From the NCBI GenBank assembly GCA_023634235.1, contig JAMKCF010000018.1, positions 3,501,474-3,565,473 of the forward strand: a stretch of DNA of 64,000 nt. Reading direction: 5' to 3'. The notes beneath the pieces were generated by a model. The model ran no database searches, had not been told where the DNA came from, and worked only from the letters and a program-made list of their open reading frames with translations. The stretch comes from Pisaster brevispinus. Lineage: Eukaryota; Echinodermata; Asteroidea; Forcipulatida; Asteriidae. The translations under genes were made by a program, and so were the position numbers. Below, piece by piece: positions 55,896 through 64,000 of this stretch. Every line of letters begins with the position of its first letter. Position 1 is the first letter of the stretch.

Positions 55896-56262
55896 TTAAG
55901 CGCTACAATATTTATCTTGCAAGGTACGCAGAGCTACGACTTGATGTATGAGACCTACTCCTTTACATAGCACCATGTAATGGTTAACAAGGTACTGTGG
56001 TGCAATATGCAGCCAATCAAACCAGGAACACCGGGGTGAACCCCTTCTCTTTACGATAAGTGCACTGGGTTCTTTTTCGTGCATTACACAACACACAGGA
56101 CCAACAGCTTTACAATCCATCTGAAGGACGAAGGAAAAATGGTGAAGTGCCTTGCTTATAAAGACAAAAGTGTCATGAATGGGGATCGAACCCACACTCT
56201 GCTGATCAGAAACACCAGAGTTCGAGTCCGGTGCTCTTATCTTCTCCACCCTGACACGCCAC
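55896..56262 (-). mobile_element. tRNA-Leu-derived SINE, tail type B
   Basis: On the - strand it runs from 'tggcgtgtcagggtgg' to the 'ccttgcaagataaatattg' end, then AT-rich. 'gattggctgcatattgc' and 'accatgtaatgg' mark the type B half. Confidence 0.8.
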
Positions 56263-56386
56263 AGCAAGATGTCTTGAGAGACTTTGAGGTACAGACAATA
56301 TCAAATTCATTGTCAGTTATACATCAAGAAGATGCCTTCTTATAGAAGTTTAAACTAAAGCATTCTGAAGAGATTGATTTAGACAG

Positions 56387-56870
56387 TGGGCGAGAGTCGT
56401 TGGTAACAAGAAGGTCTGAAACTTGGGTCCAGGACCTAATTTCATAGAGCTGCTTAAGCAGAAAATATTCCTTATCAATTTCCTATTGAGCAAAAATGAG
56501 CAGGATACCAGTCACAGATGGTACTTGTGACATTGTATTTTGGCTGATAACCTAATATTCTGGTATTTTGGTAAGCATAATTTTGTTGTGCTTAGCTACT
56601 TTTTCTGTTTTAACGCAGCTCTATGAAATTGGGCCCCAATCTTGGAAAACATGTTGAAATGATGGCATTTCCACATTTTGATAACCTCTGAATTTAAAGA
56701 TTTAAAAGAACTGTTGGGAAAACTGTCTACAGTGATAAAGAAGACGATTAAAGAGCAGGATTTCTTTATTTGAAAAAATTAACATCCTGTAATTTTCTAA
56801 TGGGCAGAGAAAGAGATAAAGTCTAAATGAAGTCTAAATTCAGATGAAAGTCTGAAATTTCCCATCTCTG
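56387..56870 (+). repeat. Dispersed repeat R2 with nested MITE
   Basis: Same order of blocks as 25262-25540, split after 'aaacttgggtcc' by the M1 element. Confidence 0.6.
56431..56637. mobile_element. Fold-back MITE family M1 nested in R2
   Basis: Ends 'aggacctaatttcatagagc' and 'gctctatgaaattgggcccc', interior 'gcaggataccagtcaca'. The R2 copy at 25262-25540 lacks it. Confidence 0.75.
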
Positions 56871-57035
56871 TGATCTGGATTGATTTAACTTTAACATGTT
56901 TTTTGCTGAGCAAAAATAAGAAGGATACCAGTCACATGGTACACATGGTTTGCGTGAAATAATATTTTGGCTGGTAACCTTTTTCTGGTAAGCAGAATTG
57001 TTTCATGCTTAAGCAGCTTTGTGAGTTTGGACCAA

Positions 57036-57222
57036 GGGCTCAATTTCACAAAGAGATAAGATTGAGTCTTAAGATGTGTTTCAATCTTAATTGCTAAGCA
57101 GAGTCTTAAGATGTGTTTCAATCTTAATTGCTAAGCAAAGTGTGATGTAACAGTACAAACCACTAAGGATATATTATCAAATCTTCTTAAGATGAATCTT
57201 AGTGCTTTGTGAAAATCGAGCC
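57036..57222. mobile_element. Fold-back MITE family M2, with internal duplication
   Basis: Ends 'gggctcaatttcacaaaga' and 'ctttgtgaaaatcgagcc'. The block 'gtcttaagatgtgtttcaat' is tandemly duplicated inside. Confidence 0.7.
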
Positions 57223-57254
57223 ATGATCTTCAAAATGATGTTCAAGAAACTTAC

Positions 57255-57378
57255 CTTAGGTTGAGGGAAACTCTTGAGGAGGTTTATCCTGTCACCTTCC
57301 ACAGCTCCACAGAATTCTGTCAAAACGACCTGCAACTCTGTTTTGACCACATCTGCGATGGTTGTGGAACATTCGATT
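57255..57378 (-). CDS. Orphan internal coding exon, product unknown
   Basis: 124 bases on the - strand between acceptor 'ttctttttatcgattttcag' and donor 'ctaag/gtaagt', both close to consensus. Only one frame is open, giving 41 codons: IECSTTIADVVKTELQVVL, then TEFCGAVEGDRINLLKSF, then PQPK. Helix-forming, no recognised domain. It starts one base into a codon and ends in phase 0. A possible preceding exon at about 61602-61552 (ending 'accag/gtaact') fits the phase, but its coding sense is weak. The next exon was not found. Confidence 0.45.
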
Positions 57379-58913
57379 CTGAAAATCGATAAAAAGAACA
57401 GAACTAAACTTGATCAGAAAATGCACCTTGACGTTCTTTCACACACCGTCCAGGGGCCTCGTCAGATGTGGCAACTTTTTTTTTAACACAACGGGGAAAC
57501 CAACTCTGCTAGATCCATTCGGTTTCACGAGAAGTATTTTTTCCGAAGAGCATCTTCCTGTCTGACAGAGAATTAAGTCAAAAAAGAATGTGAAAGTGCT
57601 TGCTTCTTTGAGACTGCAAGGAACTTGGTCGCCTTTGAAAGTGCTTCAACGTGTGACATGGCCTTTAAAGGCAAGACTTTCAAACATTTTATCCATGATT
57701 AACGAAGCGATTCAAAGCAATTCTGATGTCTGGTGTCTTTACCAATGCGCAAGGAAGAGCAAAATCAGTTCAATTTTCAAATTTCCAAGAGAAATTTTAT
57801 CATTATTCATTTGACATGATGTCATCGATGATGTCACTCATGATGTCTACTGCCTTTAAACATCAATACCGGATTTCTCCACCAGCATCCTTGTTCTGTG
57901 TCCGACGTCAAGATGTCGGATATCCCGAGAAAGCCTCGCTCAATAGTCCGGCAGCTGCTAGACACAAAAGCATCGGGCAAACTAAGATCGTACCGATAAG
58001 TCATCTACGCATACAATATTGCCCGTCCTTGGCTCAATAAACCTCATTAATCATTCGTACACCAATGAAGGCGAAGTACCAACAGACGTTGTCACAACAC
58101 TCTATGAATCACCGGATCTTGTTTGGAGCAAGAGGATAAATGGGTTTCACTTAGAAACTGAAACCATTTTCCACACAAATTGGCTAATTTGAATTCTTAG
58201 TATTGGTTGAATTTTAAATAATCCTTCTAATTAGCATTTAGTTGAAAATATCGTGGCACTGAGTTAAACTTTGGTTTTGGAAAAAAAATTGACTCAAGCT
58301 TTTATCATTTTTTTAAGCAGTCTTCCTTCCACTCAACTCTTAAGCTGAAAATAATTTGGTATTGAATGGGGAACAAAACCTAAATAGCAATCTGATCGTT
58401 TTTGTTTCTTGATGATTACTTGAAGCTTTTTCATGCCATGTTGGATGGAAGTGACTTTGGCTACCGTTATGGCTATATATAGCCATGGCCATTGGTAGCC
58501 GATGCAGTGTTGAAGAGTGGGTCTTTGCAGTGCTCTAGCCCTAGCCACAGTACAGCCGAAGACGCTATTCAAAACCATGGAATTTATTATCACGTCAAAG
58601 GAGCACATTACCCTAAAATCTCTCAAAAGTGTGCTGTTTGGAATTGCTCCTTATCCTTTTTAAGAGTTGTTCACGCTCAAAAACACCCAGAGTTTGAGTA
58701 GTGAGTAGTGATTAAAAAAACACCACAAATTTGCCTTTTGAAATACAACCAGTGGAACATAACAGTGCGCAATTTTGTGGACTAAAAAATCTGGTTATGT
58801 AGTCCAAACACTGGTTCTTGCTCTATGGTACTAAATAGTGGACGGTAGTCTGTCATGGAATCACACAAAAACCACACAAATTCAAGGGATATTTATGTGA
58901 ATCAATGAATTCT

Positions 58914-59191
58914 ATTAATTTGGGTTTGAACAAAGAAAAATTGACTGGAACGGGACTTGAACCAACGACCTCCAGATTAACGTACCAGCGCTCTACCAAC
59001 TGAGCTATCCAGCCCTATGTTGGTGGTCTCCCTATAAGTCAATACCTAGTCAATACCTAGATATTGACTAATAGGGAGACCGCCAACATAGGGCTGGATA
59101 ACTCAGTTGGTAGAGCGCCGGTACGTTAATCTGGAGGTTGTTGGTTCAAGTCCCGCTCCAGTCAATTTTTCTTTGTTCAAACCCAAACTAA
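58914..59191. mobile_element. Two tRNA-Lys-like SINEs head to head, a 278-bp palindrome
   Basis: Left arm (- strand) and right arm (+ strand) each have leader, A box 'ctcagttggtagagcg', B box 'ggttcaagtcccg' and tail 'caatttttctttgttcaa'. Arms of about 136 bases differ at only a handful of positions and meet at 'cctagtcaatacctag'. In the left copy the tRNA acceptor stem (GGCTGGA/TCCAGTC) still pairs. Confidence 0.85.
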
Positions 59192-61131
59192 TGATTTGAT
59201 TTCTCGTTTTATTCCAAAAGGAACATACCCCATTACCCTGGGGAAGGGTTACATCAATATTTAAAATATACAAATTGCAGTTTACATCATGACGGAGGAG
59301 TTAGCAAAAGCAATTATTTGAAGTCATTAATTTCCTTGAACTTAGCAGACATACAAATATACTTGGCTAAGCAATAAACAATACCTTTTTCCTTTTTATT
59401 AATATTAAAAATTTTTTTTTAAAATACCCAGTCAGTTTCCCTTGTGGTTTTTTACTTGATCAATATATTCTACAGTACTTAAAAAAAACAACCTATTCCA
59501 ACTATCTTTATTTCAAAACAAACGCTTTTTCTAGCCCAAAGCATCCCAACCTGAAAGGCACCGTTGCCCCTTTAAGCCTGCTTGGAGTGCTTCTCTGAAT
59601 CAGTTATTGCTGCTCGATCTACAAATATGTCTTTGAATCTCTGAATCATTTCTATTTTAAGGAATGGATGGTTTGATGGATGACGACTTTTTCCCCCGTT
59701 TAGAGATGGTTGTTTGTGTTGACAAGATGGTGCACGAGACTGTTACTATTTGGAACAGCGGAACAGCTGAACATCTCGAAGAGTAAAACGTGAAACCAGA
59801 ATTCTCAGATTACTCATTTTACATGTAGATTCCAAATTCAGTTTAATTCAACTGATAATTTCCTCACACACAATATATATAAAGTAATTTGGGGTTGCTG
59901 AACACTGGCGGCGTGGTTTGTTCGTCTCTTTCTTTCTTCCCATTGATTCATGCACTGATTGGAAAGATGAAACACAACACAGTGCCTGCCCTCCTATTGC
60001 GTTTTCATTGCGTACTGGATTTTAGTGGGGGGGGGTGCCTTTATAGTAAGAGGAGAAGAGTGTTAAAGCATAAGATTGTTATTTTTATTTTATTTATTAT
60101 TTATTATTTTTTTTTTTGGGGGGAGAACACCACCCTCTGCCACATTAATCGAACAAGGTATATCAAGCATATAAAAAATAAGGTACATCAAATTAGCGCA
60201 AAAAGTACCACCCCCCCCCCCCCCATCACAGCTGGAGACTATTTCTTTACCCCTCCTTTACACATTGGTAGAGCCCCTTTAACATTGCTGTCCTGATATC
60301 ATAAACTGTTATGTCTCCACACTTACATGAATAATCAACTTGCAGTCCAATTTGTTTGACAATTTGTAGCCATGTAAAGGTTGGATTGCGGTTGAACGTT
60401 CAACTTATGTATTGTACCATCGTACACGTGTACGTGTAATTTGACCACAAAGCAAACACATGAAAAAATCTACTCGCTTGAATTTTACCCGATTTATATT
60501 TCAACTCCAGATTCGTTAAATTCTATAATTTGTAAACCCTTTTTAAGGTTTTCTTCTGGGTTTTTTTTTTATGCAAACAAAGAGTCTGGTGAATTTTGTG
60601 TCTGTTAATTTTTTCCACTGGCGTAATTATTTTTTTAAAGTGGCAACATCTCTGAAAAGAAAAAAGTTCCATTGCTTGGTTTTAAAGAAAAACGATCTTC
60701 TAGTTTAAAAAAAGCATTTAAAAAAGTGATGTTACAATAACATGTTAAGGGTGCTACTTTTTAAAACTAATTTGTAAGAATATCATTTCAATTCTTAAAA
60801 GGTCACTTCAGTCAAAAGTAAAAAAAATAAAGGGCATTATATTTACAAGCCTGATGCGTTGTTCTGAATAGCAGGTAAAGGACATTTAATAAAGGGCACT
60901 TTTAGGAGAGAAATCTTACTTTCTTCTGGAATATTTCAAGGTGCACCAACCAAGGTGATGCCCGTAGAAAATCTGGCCTGCCTTTAGTTTGCGTTTTTTA
61001 AAAGCCATTGTATCACAGATTTAACACAATTGGCTTGCAGGCCTTGAACTTCGGTCTTGAAGGGGCACAGCAATTTTCCTCTGGTAAGGGGCACTTCTAT
61101 GAGGAAAATGTAAATTTGTGTTGGGACTTTG

Positions 61132-61190
61132 CAAAGGGCACCACAGCAAGAGCACAGGGCACCACAGCAAGAGCACAGGGCACCACGGCA
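61132..61190 (+). repeat. Minisatellite, 21-base unit, about 3 copies
   Basis: Repeats of 'agggcaccacagcaagagcac' inside a dispersed repeat. Confidence 0.8.
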
Positions 61191-62269
61191 ATTGCTGTGG
61201 CTGCCATGGGTTATTTTGAGGCCTGGGGTTGGCTGATAAAATTCTTTCCCTGCCTTTCACCTACGTGGACCCTGTTTCGAATCCCACCTCAGACTGGAGC
61301 CTTGCATGTGGAGTGGGTGCACAGTCCGTACCTGATTGAGTGGGTTTTCCCCCACTTGGCGTTTTCCTCCCAAATCTAAAACTGACCAATTCTTCTCGTT
61401 TTCTATTCACCATCCTGTTTTGGGTGTTTGCGCTCAGAGCTCCTTAGGAGTATGCAGAACTGGCAGCCAAATTGGCATCACAGGTTGCTAGTCATTCGCA
61501 TCAACAGTATATAAATTCAACCTAATTCACGAGAAATCTGTAGTTACCTGGTTAATTGTCTTTCTGGGGGCCTATGCGTCACTTTCTTTGTCAAACAGTT
61601 TCTGACAAAGAGACGTCAAAGCTCTTCTGTCCACTCAATAACATTAAGAAATTAACGATAATTTCCCAACATAAAATTAACAGGAAATGATTTTCTGTCC
61701 ACGCTAATCCACTGATTTTCCTTCCTTAAGATGACAAATTGCCGCCTTATTCCCCCTCCCCTTCCCTTCCTTCGCCCAAACCATCATGACAGGAAATTGA
61801 CAGCATCGTTCATGGTGCCCTCCATTGCGAGAGACAGGTTAGGATCAGTCAAACAACGGTCATGTACGTGAATGCGTAAATGGGGTTTAGTTTACTCAAG
61901 AAAAGACAAACATCATGTCTTTGGATCGTGCACTTACAATTACACTGATGGTCCAAATGTGACGTTTAGATTGCGTTTTTTGATTACATGTTCGATAAAA
62001 ATGTTAAGCATAAATTTACAATTTATAGACTGAAAATGGGATATTTGGAGACTTGAATATCTTCTATTGCTGATCTGCATTGCAAAAATACTGAAACACA
62101 TGTTGTGTACTGGGTCTTTTAAATGCAGTATGTGCAGGTATGGTTTTCACTGTAGGCTGTATATAAATCATTCACATCTAATAAACTTCCGGGAAAATAG
62201 ATACAATAACAAATTAATTAATACACAGGAATATTGATGTGATGACACAGTGACATTGACGTTCTTGTA

Positions 62270-62625
62270 TAGTCAACCCTCCTACTGTCTGACCAATCAA
62301 TATCATTCACCAGGGTTTTGACAGATATACATGTTAGATGTGTAAATGCATTATGCTAGCCTGCAATGTGATATCGTGCGGTGTGAAGTACACCGTCAAC
62401 CCTCCTACTGTCTGACCATTCAATATCATCCACCACAGTGGTTTTGAATGATTTAGTTAGATGGGACACTAGATGTTAGCCTGCAATATGATATCATGTG
62501 GTTAATGCATCTACAAGAACACAACACACAGTCAACCCTCCAACTATGCGACCATTCAATATCATCCAGAGTGGTATTGAGTGATAGATGCACTCGATGC
62601 TAGCCTACAATCAACAGAGCACGGT
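62270..62625 (+). repeat. Tandem repeat, about 125-base unit, 3 copies
   Basis: 'gtcaaccctcctactgtctg' (or close) starts at 62272, 62395 and 62531, each followed by 'caatatcat' and 'gctagcctgcaat'. Confidence 0.85.
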
Positions 62626-64000
62626 TCTGGGCCCACTACAGGTGTCTTTTGGGTGAACCAACCCCAACCCAGAAACACTCGAAAGATTTTGTAAAAGTGG
62701 AAGCCTAAAATATGAGGAAGCTGCTAAGAAGTCAATTAGTAGATTATTCAATATTTTGATCACGGGTCACCAAAAGCCGAGAATCGAAACTGACGCAAGT
62801 CCTAGACTTGAGTCAACAACACTACCTTTTATCAAAGCGACCACCTGGTAACAAAAACAACAACAACCTCTACCCCAACCTGCCCTTTAAATCAACCACT
62901 TGGCCGTATACAGCGAGTATCTCCAGGCAAAACGCAGACAGGACCCTAATGGTTTAAGTGCTTGCCGTTTGAATTCGCCATGGATCCCGTAACACACCGG
63001 GATACATGAATTTTTATCGGCTTAAAAATACACGTCGATCGCTGAGCAAAAATCTCTCCTGCTGGGGTCTCTTGTATTTGTATGCCAATGGGAGCTTAAA
63101 GGGCAGGTGTGTGACACTGTTAAAGATGCTGTGGTTTAGCGTCGAGTGGAACTTTAAAGGGCAAGTAAGATCCTGGAAATGATGTACTGAAATCTGACTG
63201 ATGGAAAACTATGAAAGACAGAGGAAGCTTAAAGGGCAAAATGTCTGTACGATACCATGCATGTGATGACATAAACTCTTGTAAATAACTGAAAATAGTT
63301 GCTTTAAGGTGTAGTCTGACATTTGTAAACCTAAAATGACAAAACCAACTCTTGAGCTATTCCTGCAGAGAGTATACATGTAGACATAAAATGAAATCAC
63401 AAAAACCATCCAATTACAACAATTTCAGAAGTTGAACGTAGATAAAAATCTGTGCGTTTATAAATACTCTAGTCCTCAACTCCTTTACATTTTCTAAAAA
63501 TTCATGAGCAGGGAAGGTTCCTAGATGTCTTCTTGTTTGTACAAGGTTTTATTATGAATAATATAAAACTCAGACAGATGTATTTCAGATCACAGGCATT
63601 GCCCGGGGGACATTCGGTGTGCGATGAAGCGTGTCAACAACCATACCGGTAGATTGATGCTCCATGTCGGCCGAAAAAAAAGGGAAAATTAATTTCCCCA
63701 GGAACATATATAATACTATATAGCATCATTCACCTCTTGTGAGACCCATGTTTGTTTTCTTTAGTGAAATGATTCATTGTGCGTTATGGATGGATGTGGT
63801 CAGAGTCTGATATTAAAAAACTGGAAATTTATTGAGCGAGGAAAAAAAACCATAACAAAAAACAATGACAAATGGAGACTTAATTGAATTGATTCGAAAT
63901 TGTAGAAATTGTTTGGTGATGAAATTGTTGTAAACCAAATTGTATAAATATGCAACAAAATAATTTGATGTTTTCTGAAGTGGTGTGCAAACCCAATGAG

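Larger units (their letters stand above)
57379..64000. other. Right flank, no complete gene recognised
   Basis: Contains a 'ggctatatatagcc'-type fold-back repeat at about 58440-58580 and the SINE palindrome at 58914-59191. It also has tandem repeats at 61132 and 62270, G and C tracts near 60035, 60118 and 60209, and long AT-rich stretches. The 370-base open frame at 61008 lies in a 'aaggggcac' repeat and is not called. Confidence 0.5.

Noticed and set aside
55896..56267. Frames of 60-125 codons at 4245-4580, 15662, 29254, 37438 and 55896
   Set aside because: All lie within SINE copies and recur because the SINE body happens to be open.
59090..59162. Functional tRNA genes at 24220, 46291, 58950 and 59090
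   Set aside because: A and B boxes are present, but all copies share non-tRNA leaders and tails, anticodon stems are mismatched, and copies are dispersed. They are SINE heads.
59889..60296. 135-codon + strand frame
   Set aside because: Built across G and C homopolymers and T tracts; composition is not protein-like.

Overview
The window looks like a piece of a repeat-rich, AT-rich animal genome. Genes are split into short GT-AG exons with introns of 0.1 to 10 kb. Intergenic DNA is full of tRNA-derived SINEs, fold-back MITEs, minisatellites and (aat)n arrays. There are no operons or bacterial gene features. Two tetraspanins, tRNA-Leu-type SINEs ending in ATT repeats, and many small palindromic elements suggest a marine invertebrate deuterostome, perhaps an echinoderm. 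This is an inference from style, not from a marker gene.

Two complete tetraspanin genes can be read exon by exon. Tetraspanin A is on the + strand (coding exons 3688-18048, 7 exons, 256 aa). It has a TATA box about 110 bases before the start codon and a 10.2 kb first intron. Tetraspanin B is on the - strand (coding exons 36674-28489, 7 exons, 264 aa). They lie tail to tail, with about 10.4 kb of repeat-filled DNA between the stop codons. Both have four membrane segments, a large extracellular loop with CCG, PDSCC and GC signatures (six cysteines), and a fixed 84-base penultimate exon. A resembles the CD9/CD151 side of the family. B resembles TSPAN1-like members. Tetraspanins organise membrane microdomains by binding partner proteins laterally, so the two products would act in membranes of the cell surface or endosomes.

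Two weaker gene candidates lie to the right. At 44112-45632 (+) there is a possible small two-exon gene for a 55-residue protein. Its second exon is preceded by a tandem array in which the splice acceptor and the first 45 exon bases are duplicated three more times. At 57255-57378 (-) there is an isolated internal exon with strong splice sites and no recognised product.

The rest is mobile and repetitive DNA. It includes seven copies of a tRNA-Leu-derived SINE with two alternative 3' tails, four copies of a tRNA-Lys-like element (two forming a 278-base palindrome), and several fold-back MITE families with related ends. There are Penelope-like fragments with hammerhead-like cores and two LINE 3' ends. 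Three nested insertions are proven by duplicated target sites or by a paralogous empty site. Minisatellites have unit lengths of 13, 20, 21, 82, 106 and about 120 bases.
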